Below, in pieces: positions 6,984 through 14,008 of a stretch of DNA of 14,008 nucleotides. Location of the stretch: assembly GCA_964473355.1 (NCBI GenBank), contig CAYYOS010000065.1, forward strand, positions 1 through 14,008, read 5' to 3'. The position numbers and the translations under genes are program-made. The notes under the pieces are model-generated. The model worked only from the letters and a program-made list of their open reading frames with translations. It did not search any database and had not been told where the DNA came from. The stretch is from CAYYOS01 sp964473355. Its GTDB lineage: Bacteria; Pseudomonadota; Gammaproteobacteria; Burkholderiales; REEB80. Position 1 is the first letter of the stretch; every line of letters begins with the position of its first letter.

Positions 6984-9152
6984 TTATCCCAGCACGCGCG
7001 TAATCTTAATTACTTCGGGAATTTGCCGTAGGCTGCGCATTACTTTGGCAAGATGCGCGCGGTTTTCCACTTGCAGCGTAAAATAAATTGAAGTATAGGC
7101 GCTGCCATCTTCTTCTTCCATACTGACATTATCGATATTGGATTCGTTCTCCGCAATGCGCGCCGCAACTTTGGCTAATACGCCGCGCTTATTAGCCACT
7201 TCCAATTTAATTTTAACCTCAAAAACTTTGCCTTTTAAAGGGTCCCATTCGACATCTACCCACTTATCGGGGTCGTCGCGGAATTGCGCAATAGAAGGGC
7301 AATCATGGGTGTGAATTAGTAAGCCCTTACCTTTGTTGATGAAACCCAAAATTGGGTCGCCCGGAATGGGACGGCAACATTTAGCAAACTGAATGGCCAT
7401 GCCTTCGCTACCGCGAATGACAATCGCGTCTAGCTTTTCTACTTTATGGTCTTTGGTGGATTCCGCGAGGGCTAGTAGTTGCCTGGCGACGACGACATTT
7501 AGCCGTTTGCCTAAGCCGATTTCCGCCAAAACTTCTTTGGAAGATTTTAAGCCGGTGTCACGCAATAGTTTATCCCAACTGGCCGCGTCAATTTGTTCCG
7601 GATCTTCACCGAGCGCGCGCACCGCCTGGTGCAGCAAGTTTTCGCCCAGGCTGATAGATTCGGCGTACTGCATGGTCTTTAAAAAATGGCGTATGTGCGA
7701 GCGCGCTTTGCCGGTTACCACATAGTTGAGCCACGCCGGATTCGGGTTGGCATGCGCAGCAGTAATAATTTCTACGCGATCCCCGTTATGGAGCTCGGCG
7801 CGCAATGGCGCCAATTCTTGGTTAATTTTTACCGCCACGCAGCGGTTACCAATATCGGTGTGCACTGCATAAGCAAAATCGACAGCCGTAGCACCCCGCG
7901 GTAATGCCTTAATTTGTCCTTTGGGCGTGAAGACATAAACCTCATCGGGGAAGAGATCAATTTTAATATGTTCTAAGAATTCCGCAGCATCACCACTCTC
8001 ACTTTGAATTTCCAGCAAACTTTGCAGCCATTGATGGGTGCGCATTTGCACATCATTAAAGTGCGGGTCACCACTTTTATATAGCCAATGTGAGGCAACG
8101 CCCGCTTCGGCGATTTTATGCATATGTTCGCTGCGAATTTGGATTTCTATGGGCGTGCCAAAGGGACCGAACAAGGTGGTATGCAAAGACTGATAGCCAT
8201 TGGCTTTGGGTATGGCAATGTAGTCTTTAAATTTCCCGGGGATGGGTTTATATAAAGTATGCAGCGCGCCCAGCGCTAAATAACAACTGGGCACGTCTTT
8301 GACGATAATGCGGAAGCCATAGATATCGAATACCTCCGAAAACGCCAGCGATTTACCCTGCATTTTTTTGTAGATGCTATAGAGGTGTTTCTCGCGCCCC
8401 GCAACGGCGGCGTCCACGCCGCCCTCGTGTAATTTTTGTTTTATGGCGTCTAATACCTTGCCCACTACCTCGCGGCGGTTTCCACGCGCGGCGCGCACCG
8501 CTTTAGAAAGTACGCGATAGCGGTTGGGGTACAAAAAGCGAAAGCTTAAATCGTCCAGCTCTTGATAAATGCTATTTAGCCCAAGGCGGTTGGCAATGGG
8601 CGCATAAATCTCCAGCGTTTCCCGGGCGATGCGTTTGCGCTTTTCCGAAGCCATCGCGGTCAGCGTACGCATATTATGCAAGCGATCCGCAAGCTTAATT
8701 AAAATAACCCGAACGTCGCGCGCCATGGCGAGCAACATTTTTCGAAAATTTTCTGCCTGGGCGTGCGTTTCGGTTTGAAATTCAATGCGGTCTAGTTTAC
8801 TAACGCCGTCCACTAATTCCGCTACCGGCTTGCCGAATTGCGCGCGGATTTCCCGCTTGGTCGTGGGCGTATCTTCCACCACGTCATGGAGCAACGCCGC
8901 CATCAAGGCTTGCGCGTCCATGTGCCAATCAGAAAGAATAGTAGCGACCGCCAGGGGGTGGGAGATATAGGGCGCGCCGCTTAAGCGGAATTGCCCGGTA
9001 TGAGCTGCTTCGCTAAAGCGATATGCGGCTTCAACCTGGGCAACGTCGCTGGGCTTTAAATAAGCGCTCAGCTTTTTAGTCAGCGGCTGGGTGGCTTCCA
9101 TGTCGGCATCAGCGGTTTGCGGCACGGGCAATGGCTGCCCGCCTTCGCTCAT
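6984..9152 (-). CDS. spoT: SpoT/RelA family bifunctional (p)ppGpp synthetase/hydrolase
   Basis: Controls the stringent response by making and degrading (p)ppGpp. From ATG at 9152 it has 722 residues (E. coli SpoT about 702). The N-terminal HD hydrolase domain carries HTGQFRLSGAPYISHP (51-66), ALLHDVVEDT (86-95, with H89-D90) and KLADRLHNMRT (153-163). The synthetase domain carries YGFRIIV (278-284), KFKDYIAIPKANGYQSLHT (307-325) and EIQIRSEHM (336-344). The charged signature K-F-K-D is the RxKD-like class seen in bifunctional enzymes rather than the ExDD class of RelA. The TGS domain is at about 403-463, a conserved KCCRPIPGD segment at 591-599, and an ACT domain at 645-722. HD residues appear intact. 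The start follows the rpoZ stop by one base, pointing to coupled translation; an upstream non-ATG start within rpoZ is less likely. The order gmk-rpoZ-spoT favours SpoT over RelA. Confidence 0.96.
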   Translation of the reverse strand: MSEGGQPLPVPQTADADMEATQPLTKKLSAYLKPSDVAQVEAAYRFSEAAHTGQFRLSGAPYISHPLAVATILSDWHMDAQALMAALLHDVVEDTPTTKREIRAQFGKPVAELVDGVSKLDRIEFQTETHAQAENFRKMLLAMARDVRVILIKLADRLHNMRTLTAMASEKRKRIARETLEIYAPIANRLGLNSIYQELDDLSFRFLYPNRYRVLSKAVRAARGNRREVVGKVLDAIKQKLHEGGVDAAVAGREKHLYSIYKKMQGKSLAFSEVFDIYGFRIIVKDVPSCYLALGALHTLYKPIPGKFKDYIAIPKANGYQSLHTTLFGPFGTPIEIQIRSEHMHKIAEAGVASHWLYKSGDPHFNDVQMRTHQWLQSLLEIQSESGDAAEFLEHIKIDLFPDEVYVFTPKGQIKALPRGATAVDFAYAVHTDIGNRCVAVKINQELAPLRAELHNGDRVEIITAAHANPNPAWLNYVVTGKARSHIRHFLKTMQYAESISLGENLLHQAVRALGEDPEQIDAASWDKLLRDTGLKSSKEVLAEIGLGKRLNVVVARQLLALAESTKDHKVEKLDAIVIRGSEGMAIQFAKCCRPIPGDPILGFINKGKGLLIHTHDCPSIAQFRDDPDKWVDVEWDPLKGKVFEVKIKLEVANKRGVLAKVAARIAENESNIDNVSMEEEDGSAYTSIYFTLQVENRAHLAKVMRSLRQIPEVIKITRVLG

Positions 9153-9153
9153 G

Positions 9154-9360
9154 TTACAGCGGCGGTTTTTGTAACACTTCCACACCGATTTTGCCGCTCG
9201 CTATTTCACGAAGGGCAATAACCGTAGGCTTATCTTTGTTGGTTTCTATCATGGGGCTTGCGCCCAAGGACAGTTGGCGCGCGCGATAGGTCGCAGCCAG
9301 TGCGAGTTCAAACCGGTTCGGGATATATTTCAAACAATCTTCAACAGTAATGCGTGCCAT
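9154..9360 (-). CDS. rpoZ: RNA polymerase omega subunit
   Basis: Omega helps assemble and stabilise the beta-prime subunit and forms part of a ppGpp binding site on RNA polymerase in E. coli. It has 68 residues, shorter than E. coli (91), with the conserved core complete: MARITVEDCL, NRFELALAATYRARQLS (16-32) and KPTVIALREIASGKI (44-58). The missing part corresponds to the variable C-terminal tail. ATG at 9360 follows AAGGA at five bases. It starts eight bases after the gmk stop, and its own stop is one base before spoT, so the three genes should be co-transcribed. Confidence 0.94.
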   Translation of the reverse strand: MARITVEDCLKYIPNRFELALAATYRARQLSLGASPMIETNKDKPTVIALREIASGKIGVEVLQKPPL

Positions 9361-9368
9361 TTTAATCC

Positions 9369-9980
9369 TTAAGAAAATTTTATATGGTGAAACAACGATT
9401 CAATCGCGTTTGCCTGCCGATCCAGCGTGAGACGTTCCGCGCGAACAATCGCCAGTAAATCTTGGACCGCCTCCGGTAACAAGTGATTTATAATAACATA
9501 CTTAAATTCAGATACATGGCTCATGTCGTCGTATGCTGCCTGGATTCGCCGTTCAATTATTTCTGGGGCGTCTTGTTTTCTATCACGTAACCGCTGGAGC
9601 AGCGCATCGACGGAAGGAGGAAGGATGAAAATTCCAATTGCATGAGGGAAAAGACGCCGCACTTGTTCAGCACCCTGCCAATCAATTTCAAGTATGACGT
9701 CCGCCCCTTCTCCCAACAACGTGTTAATGGCCGCGTGCGAGGTCCCATAGTAATTCCCGTAAACCTCCGCGCTCTCGATAAACAATGCCTGCTCGCGCAT
9801 GGCTAAAAATTCCGCCGGGGAAATAAAATGATAATCCCGCCCATTCACTTCGCCCGGGCGGGGGGGCCGCGTCGTATGGGAAATGGACAGTCGTATCGCT
9901 TTATCTTGGTCCAGTGCAGCGCGAATCAGGCTGGTTTTTCCGGCCCCCGAGGGGGCAGTTATGATAAATAAATTGGCCAT
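9369..9980 (-). CDS. gmk: Guanylate kinase
   Basis: Phosphorylates GMP and dGMP to the diphosphates with ATP, feeding GTP and (p)ppGpp pools. It has 203 residues (E. coli 207). The P-loop is APSGAGKT (9-16). The GMP-binding region includes SISHTTRPPRPGEVNGRDYHF (33-53), the YGNYYGTS segment (74-81) and DVILEIDWQGA (94-104); the lid RLRDRKQD follows near 130, with arginines typical for phosphate contact. ATG at 9980 follows GAGGAGGA by nine bases. The gene lies 24 bases after yicC, and its ribosome site can pair with bases just upstream. Confidence 0.96.
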   Translation of the reverse strand: MANLFIITAPSGAGKTSLIRAALDQDKAIRLSISHTTRPPRPGEVNGRDYHFISPAEFLAMREQALFIESAEVYGNYYGTSHAAINTLLGEGADVILEIDWQGAEQVRRLFPHAIGIFILPPSVDALLQRLRDRKQDAPEIIERRIQAAYDDMSHVSEFKYVIINHLLPEAVQDLLAIVRAERLTLDRQANAIESLFHHIKFS

Positions 9981-9988
9981 GCTGCTTA

Positions 9989-10004
9989 GTCCTCCTCGTA
10001 GGAC
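9989..10004 (-). promoter_or_regulatory. Hairpin overlapping the gmk ribosome binding site
   Basis: On the minus strand GTCCT and AGGAC pair over a six-base loop (ACGAGG), so part of the GAGGAGGA ribosome site lies in the stem. A ribosome finishing yicC reaches this point and would open it. This could couple gmk translation to yicC, but a 5-bp stem is weak. Confidence 0.35.
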
Positions 10005-10871
10005 CTATTCAACGTTTTGAATTTGTTCGCGGATTTGTTCAATTAAGATTTTAAAGTCCATCGCTAGCTGCGATACCTCGCTGAGAGCCGATTTTGAGCC
10101 TAAGGTATTGGCTTCGCGGTTTAATTCCTGCATTAAAAAATCCAATCTTTTTCCCGCGGGGCCGGTGGAGTTTAGCACCCGCTCCACTTCGGCGAGATGA
10201 GTCGAAATTCGATTGAGCTCTTCTTCCACATCTATTTTTTGTGCAAATAGGGTTAATTCTTGATGGATGCGGTCGCCCTCATTGGTCAAACCCGCCTCAC
10301 TTAAGCGCAAAATCAGTTTGTCCTGATACCCCTTGATGAGCTGGGGAATGTGCGGGCGAACCTTTGCGACCAAACGGTGCATGTCCGCCACGTGTTTTAA
10401 AATAATCGTCTGCAACTGGGCCCCCTCGCGTGCGCGGCTTGCGCATAAATCTGCCAAAGCCCGCTGTAAAAGTGCGCCACCAGTATCCAAGAGCGCATCA
10501 GTTTGAGGCGCCGGAGACTCCATCACACCCGGCCAGCGGAGTATTTCCGCGACACTCAGCGCTTGACTTTGCGGGGCTTGCTTTTGGACGGCTTCAGCCA
10601 GGCTTAAAAGGTGCGCCAACGCCGCGGGATTGACTTCGCCCTCGATCTTCGTGCCGCTTTGCGCAACGAACCCTAAGCGGCAATCGATTTTGCCGCGCGC
10701 CAATTTTGCTGCAATTGCCGTGCGCAATAGTGATTCCAGACTGCGAAATTCATCGCTGAGGCGAAAATGAATTTCTAAAAACCGATGGTTCACCGCGCGC
10801 AACTCCAAATGCAGAACGCCGAAGGCGGTATCCGTAGTTGCTTCGGCAAAGCCCGTCATACTCTGTATCAT
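10005..10871 (-). CDS. yicC: YicC family endoribonuclease
   Basis: Member of the YicC family; the E. coli protein is reported to be an endoribonuclease acting in small-RNA decay. It has 288 residues, the normal family length. It opens with MIQSMTGFAE, the family start signature (MIRSMTGF), followed by ELRAVNHRFLEIHFR near 23-37 and a C-terminal DUF1732 region with RLDFLMQELNREANTLGSKS near 243-262 and a final EQIREQIQNVE. ATG at 10871 lacks a strong Shine-Dalgarno (GCGGG upstream). It is the first gene of the minus-strand run toward gmk and is divergent from the kinase operon. Substrate preference cannot be inferred from the sequence. Confidence 0.94.
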   Translation of the reverse strand: MIQSMTGFAEATTDTAFGVLHLELRAVNHRFLEIHFRLSDEFRSLESLLRTAIAAKLARGKIDCRLGFVAQSGTKIEGEVNPAALAHLLSLAEAVQKQAPQSQALSVAEILRWPGVMESPAPQTDALLDTGGALLQRALADLCASRAREGAQLQTIILKHVADMHRLVAKVRPHIPQLIKGYQDKLILRLSEAGLTNEGDRIHQELTLFAQKIDVEEELNRISTHLAEVERVLNSTGPAGKRLDFLMQELNREANTLGSKSALSEVSQLAMDFKILIEQIREQIQNVE

Positions 10872-11114
10872 AGGTTGTTCCCGCTCGTCATGGTGATTCC
10901 AGCCAAGGAATGCCGGCGGTGCGGCGCCTGGAGTTTTAAGGATAATTCGCTAACATTAAAGCTGAGCGCATGTTGTTTTTAGGGATTGTAGCGTATTCTG
11001 AGGGCCATGCTTGCTCGATTTAATCCGAGGTGCTGCGACTTTGCCCCGCAAGGCTTTACTTTGACGCATCAAATGACAGAAAATAACGAACCTTAGGGAA
11101 ACGACTTCCGGTAT
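10872..11114. promoter_or_regulatory. Divergent promoter region between yicC and the kinase operon
   Basis: No gene is seen in these 243 bases. For the minus strand, TACAAT at 10985-10990 is a fair -10 box, within GCTACAAT, but I see no good -35. For the plus strand, TTGACG (11061-11066) is a good -35, with TAACGA (11084-11089) at a 17-base spacing as a poor -10. A small hairpin, ATTCC-AGCCAA-GGAAT (10896-10911), lies in the yicC leader. The layout demands promoters in both directions; the exact boxes are tentative. Confidence 0.4.
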
Positions 11115-12059
11115 ATGGCATCGCAGGCAAATCAGGCTTTACCAAAAGAGTACCAACTCCAAAATTACAAAATCGCCAAACAGCTAAGCGGTGGTGGTTT
11201 TAGCATTGTTTACCTTGCCTACGACGAGAATGGCACGCCGGTGGCTATAAAAGAATACCTGCCCAACGCGTTAGCACTGCGTAAAGAAGGTTCCCAGGTA
11301 ATGGCAACATCCGCAGAAAATCTTTCCACCTTCCGTTACGGCATGAAATGTTTTTTCGAGGAGGGTCGGGCGCTAGCTAAAATTTCACACCCCAATGTTG
11401 TACGGGTCGTAAATTTTTTTCGCGCTAACGATACCGTATATATGGTGATGCAATACGAGCGCGGTAAAACCCTCCAGGAACACATACACTCGCAAAAAGG
11501 CATGCTAAAGGAGACGCTCATACGCCGCGTTTTTGCGGAGCTGTTAAACGGCCTGCGCGAAGTGCATACCCATAAAATCCTCCATCTTGATATCAAGCCC
11601 TCCAATATATATATCCGCCTGGATGGCTCGCCGGTTCTCTTGGATTTCGGCGCGGCGCGGCAAACGTTAACCAGTGAACGCAGTAAGCTCTCACCCATGT
11701 ATACGCCGGGTTTTGCCGCGCCAGAGCAATATAAAAATCGCGAGCGCCTCGGTCCGTGGACGGATATTTACAGCGTGGGCGCGAGTATTTTTGCTTGCCT
11801 CTCCGGGTTTGCGCCGCAAGCGGCCGACGCCCGCGTGGAATTGGATAAGTTGGCCTCGGCGAAAAAAGTTTGGGGTGGCCAATATTCCGACCAGCTACTG
11901 GAACTCTTAGACTGGTGTTTGCATCTAGATTATATGGAACGCCCGCAAAGCGTTTTCGCCTTACAAAAAGCCCTGATGGAAAAATTCTCAGTGCCAGAAA
12001 AAAAAGCCTCCATCATGCATAGCTTGCGCAGCAAGCTCGGGAAAATTGGCAATAAATAA
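11115..12059 (+). CDS. Hanks-type Ser/Thr protein kinase, soluble, non-RD
   Basis: Eukaryotic-like protein kinase, 314 residues, with almost only the kinase domain. Visible motifs are the glycine loop LSGGGFSIVY (24-33), catalytic lysine K46 in VAIKEYLP, a helix-C glutamate at E82 or E83, the catalytic loop HLDIKPSN (157-164; D159, K161, N164), the metal-binding DFG (177-179), APE (202-204), DIYSVG (217-222) and the late arginine in RPQS (R276). The catalytic loop has HLD where most have HRD, making it a non-RD kinase, so activation-loop phosphorylation may not be needed. There is no membrane segment or sensor domain; a short basic tail (about 296-314) ends it. It is seven bases before a PP2C phosphatase gene, its obvious antagonist. 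The ribosome site is poor (AGGG is too far away), but no other start fits. Substrates are unknown. Confidence 0.93.
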   Translation: MASQANQALPKEYQLQNYKIAKQLSGGGFSIVYLAYDENGTPVAIKEYLPNALALRKEGSQVMATSAENLSTFRYGMKCFFEEGRALAKISHPNVVRVVNFFRANDTVYMVMQYERGKTLQEHIHSQKGMLKETLIRRVFAELLNGLREVHTHKILHLDIKPSNIYIRLDGSPVLLDFGAARQTLTSERSKLSPMYTPGFAAPEQYKNRERLGPWTDIYSVGASIFACLSGFAPQAADARVELDKLASAKKVWGGQYSDQLLELLDWCLHLDYMERPQSVFALQKALMEKFSVPEKKASIMHSLRSKLGKIGNK

Positions 12060-12066
12060 CTAATTT

Positions 12067-12984
12067 ATGAAGTTCTCCATACTTTCAGCAAGCCGTCAGG
12101 GCGGACGAAAATATAATCAAGACCGCGTGGCCTTTTCTTATAGCCGGGATGCGTTGCTTATGATTGTAGCCGACGGCATGGGCGGACACTTTCATGGCGA
12201 GGTCGCCGCTCAGATTACCGTGCAATTGGTTGCTGAGCTTTTTCAAAAACAAGCAAAAACCACACTTAAAGACCCCCAAGATTTTTTGGAGCAAAGTTTG
12301 CTGCGCGCTCACAACGCCATTGGTGAATATGTTATTGAACATGAGTTTTTGGAAAGCCCGCGCACCACCTGCGTGGCCTGTGTTGTGCAACACAATAAGG
12401 CGTGGTGGGCCCATATTGGCGATTCGCGCTTATATGTGTTTCGCGATGGCAGACTGTTAATTCGCACTCAGGATCACTCCAAAGTGCAGCAACTATTTGA
12501 TCAGGGCAAGATCACCGAGTTGCAGATGACCACTCATCCGGAACGCAATAAAATTTACAATTGCCTGGGAGGTATTATTCAGCCGGAAATTGAGTTATCA
12601 CGTCCGGTGGCCATGCAGGAAGGCGATGTCATTTTACTGTGCACGGATGGATTATGGAGCACTATACGTTTAAGCGAAATGTTGGCCATGCTGCACAAAT
12701 TGCCCATCACCGAAGTAATCCCGCAAATCGTAGCAAATGCCGAAACGCGTGGCGGCATGGATGGCGATAATGTCAGTGCCATCGGCATGACATGGGGTGA
12801 CAATAAACACGAGATTGCCCTGGATAGGGTTTCCACGCTTACCATGCCCATGGATAGCTTTACCACGGAAATGGCCGGGTTCGCTGGCTCCCGGGAGGCA
12901 CCTGGCGGCGCGACGATCACGGAAGAAGATATCGAAAAGGCTATTCAGGAAATTCAGGCTGCGATTCGGAAACATGCAAAATAA
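12067..12984 (+). CDS. PP2C-family Ser/Thr protein phosphatase
   Basis: Metal-dependent phosphatase, 305 residues, likely to reverse the neighbouring kinase. Motifs in order: SRQGGRKYNQDR with D19, VADGMGGH with D36-G37 (34-41), the TT pair at 100-101, HIGDSR with D119 (116-121), TQDHS (134-138), CTDGLW with D194 (192-197) and DGDN with D234-N235, so the metal-binding acidic residues are all present. The catalytic domain ends near 243. About 60 further residues follow, a polar, probably flexible linker with Ser/Thr residues and then a helix, TEEDIEKAIQEIQAAIRKHAK; this tail is not part of the core fold and might be a docking or regulatory segment. No transmembrane segment or signal peptide. 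It starts seven bases after the kinase stop without a clear ribosome site, and its end overlaps rph by 11 bases, arguing for coupled translation. Confidence 0.93.
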   Translation: MKFSILSASRQGGRKYNQDRVAFSYSRDALLMIVADGMGGHFHGEVAAQITVQLVAELFQKQAKTTLKDPQDFLEQSLLRAHNAIGEYVIEHEFLESPRTTCVACVVQHNKAWWAHIGDSRLYVFRDGRLLIRTQDHSKVQQLFDQGKITELQMTTHPERNKIYNCLGGIIQPEIELSRPVAMQEGDVILLCTDGLWSTIRLSEMLAMLHKLPITEVIPQIVANAETRGGMDGDNVSAIGMTWGDNKHEIALDRVSTLTMPMDSFTTEMAGFAGSREAPGGATITEEDIEKAIQEIQAAIRKHAK

Positions 12985-13708
12985 AAGTAATCGTCCCAGC
13001 CGGCGTTTAGCGGACGAATTACGCGCGGTAACCGTCACTCGCCACTTTACTAAGCACGCTGAAGGATCGGTTTTGGTGGAATTCGGTGACACCAAAGTGA
13101 TATGCACCGCAAGTATTGATGAAAAAATTCCTAATTTTTTGCGCGGCAAAAATCAAGGCTGGCTAACGGCGGAATACGGCATGTTGCCACGCTCTACCGG
13201 CAGCCGCATGCAGCGGGAAGCCACCGCGGGTAAAGCCAGCGGGCGCACCCAGGAAATTCAGCGCTTGATAGGACGCAGCTTAAGATCAATCACTGACCTT
13301 ACTAAGCTCGGCGAGCGCACCATTCAAATCGATTGCGACGTCATTCAAGCAGACGGGGGCACCCGCACGGCCAGCATAACTGGCGCTTTTGTTGCGCTTT
13401 CGGATGCCATCCAGTTTTTATTGGCAAAAGGCGTGTTGCAAAGTTCGCCGATAATGGATCACGTCGCCGCCATATCCGTTGGTGTTTATCAAGGTACACC
13501 GGTACTGGATTTGGATTACTTAGAGGATTCCGCTTGCGATACCGACATGAATATCGTGATGACCGGCCAAGGTGGGTTGGTAGAAGTGCAAGGCACGGCG
13601 GAAGGCGCGCCTTTCTCCCGCCAAGAAATGGATAGCATGATGAATCTCGCGCAAGCAGGCATAGCGCAACTCATCCTACTGCAACAAGCCGCGCTTAGTC
13701 AGCCGTAG
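12974..13708 (+). CDS. rph: Ribonuclease PH
   Basis: Phosphorolytic 3'-5' exoribonuclease that trims tRNA precursors and other RNA 3' ends, a ring-shaped hexamer. It has 244 residues (E. coli functional form 238). Family landmarks are RPSRRLADELRAVTVTRHF (7-25), EGSVLVEFGDTKVICTAS (30-47), GWLTAEYGMLPRST (62-75), phosphate-binding R91 in GRTQEI and G129-T-R131 in DVIQADGGTRTASITGA (122-138), plus an acidic cluster DLDYLEDSACDTDMN (179-193). ATG at 12974 lies within the end of the phosphatase gene. The frame is open further upstream inside that gene, but the protein there is out-of-frame sequence, so the ATG with CGGA before it is preferred. Its TAG stop shares one base with the next gene's GTG. 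No frameshift like that of laboratory E. coli rph is seen. Confidence 0.96.
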   Translation: MQNKSNRPSRRLADELRAVTVTRHFTKHAEGSVLVEFGDTKVICTASIDEKIPNFLRGKNQGWLTAEYGMLPRSTGSRMQREATAGKASGRTQEIQRLIGRSLRSITDLTKLGERTIQIDCDVIQADGGTRTASITGAFVALSDAIQFLLAKGVLQSSPIMDHVAAISVGVYQGTPVLDLDYLEDSACDTDMNIVMTGQGGLVEVQGTAEGAPFSRQEMDSMMNLAQAGIAQLILLQQAALSQP

Positions 13709-14008
13709 TGGAAAAACTGGTCATTGCCAGCAGCAACCCCGGTAAAATTAAGGAAATTAAACGTATCTTATTGCCGTATTTCCCCGAGATTATTTCCCAG
13801 GCAGAGTTAAATATTCCCGAGACGGAGGAGCCCTATCACACCTTTGTGGAAAATGCCCTGGTAAAAGCGCGTCACGCTAGCCGCGAATCGGGTCTGCCGG
13901 CATTGTCCGACGATTCCGGGATTTGTGCGGACGCCTTGCAGGGTGCGCCGGGGGTGCATTCGGCGCGTTTTGCCGGCGAACCTAAATCAGACGCGCGCAA
14001 CAATCAAA
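13708..14008 (+). CDS. rdgB: RdgB/HAM1 family XTP/dITP pyrophosphatase (3' end missing)
   Basis: House-cleaning enzyme that hydrolyses non-canonical purine triphosphates (ITP, dITP, XTP) to monophosphates. The visible 100 residues, about half the usual 195-200, begin with GTG at 13708, sharing one base with the rph stop (TAGTG). Motifs are VIASSNPGKIKEI (5-17, nucleotide-binding SxNxGK), the FVENALVKARHA segment (46-57), ALSDDSGICADAL (65-77) with the catalytic/metal-binding DDSG (68-71), and GAPGVHSARFAGE (79-91). The gene runs off the right edge. Following rph is common in gammaproteobacteria and other bacteria. Confidence 0.95.
   Translation, partial: MEKLVIASSNPGKIKEIKRILLPYFPEIISQAELNIPETEEPYHTFVENALVKARHASRESGLPALSDDSGICADALQGAPGVHSARFAGEPKSDARNNQ

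Noticed and set aside
9153..9185. SpoT start inside rpoZ
   Set aside because: The extra 11 residues come from a non-ATG codon within rpoZ; ATG 9152 one base after the rpoZ stop is the natural coupled start.
11336..11882. Minus-strand open frames under the kinase gene
   Set aside because: They lie opposite well-conserved kinase motifs, have no ribosome site and show no recognisable domain.
12797..12973. Longer rph start within the phosphatase gene
   Set aside because: The encoded residues are shadow sequence of the PP2C gene; RNase PH homology begins right after ATG 12974 and gives the usual length.
1..14008. CRISPR array, insertion sequence, tRNA or phage genes
   Set aside because: No regularly spaced repeats, transposase motifs, tRNA-like cloverleaf or phage-type proteins were seen on either strand.

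Overview
The window is chromosomal, housekeeping-type DNA from a bacterium that is most likely a gammaproteobacterium. The reasons are the gene order yicC-gmk-rpoZ-spoT-ridA-recG, which closely resembles gammaproteobacterial clusters, the full ubiC-ubiA-ubiD ubiquinone genes, and close motif-level agreement of these proteins with E. coli counterparts. Genus cannot be fixed from the sequence alone. I saw no insertion sequence, tRNA, rRNA, CRISPR array, phage gene or transfer signature.

Layout, minus strand (right to left): a run from yicC through gmk, rpoZ, spoT and ridA to recG (10871 down to 4446) has short gaps and looks like one transcription unit for nucleotide supply, RNA polymerase omega, (p)ppGpp metabolism, reactive-intermediate clearance and fork repair. 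It is followed by two paralogous periplasmic substrate-binding proteins of the phosphate/phosphonate (PhnD-like) family (4356 to 2670), with no transporter partner in the window, closed by a good intrinsic terminator at 2628-2649. Then come ubiC, ubiA and ubiD (2582 to the left edge), two consecutive steps plus a later step of ubiquinone synthesis, joined by ATGA stop/start overlaps. ubiD is cut by the left edge.

Plus strand (left to right): across a 243-base divergent spacer from yicC lies a compact operon of a soluble Hanks-type Ser/Thr kinase, a PP2C phosphatase, RNase PH (rph) and the start of the RdgB/HAM1 pyrophosphatase, which is cut by the right edge. The last three genes are joined by overlaps, so an eponymous phospho-signalling pair is translated together with RNA-trimming and nucleotide-sanitation enzymes.

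Three oddities stand out. ubiA is split by one extra base in a nine-base homopolymer (1443-1451); removing it restores a protein of exactly 290 residues. recG has recognisable N-terminal coding sequence upstream of its first canonical start codon but no ATG, GTG or TTG there. The downstream PhnD-like gene has only a TTG start, while a would-be ATGA-overlap start leads to a seven-codon dead end. They may reflect sequence error, real decay, or unusual expression. Otherwise the region looks like ordinary core genome; I did not find convincing evidence of a new multi-gene system.
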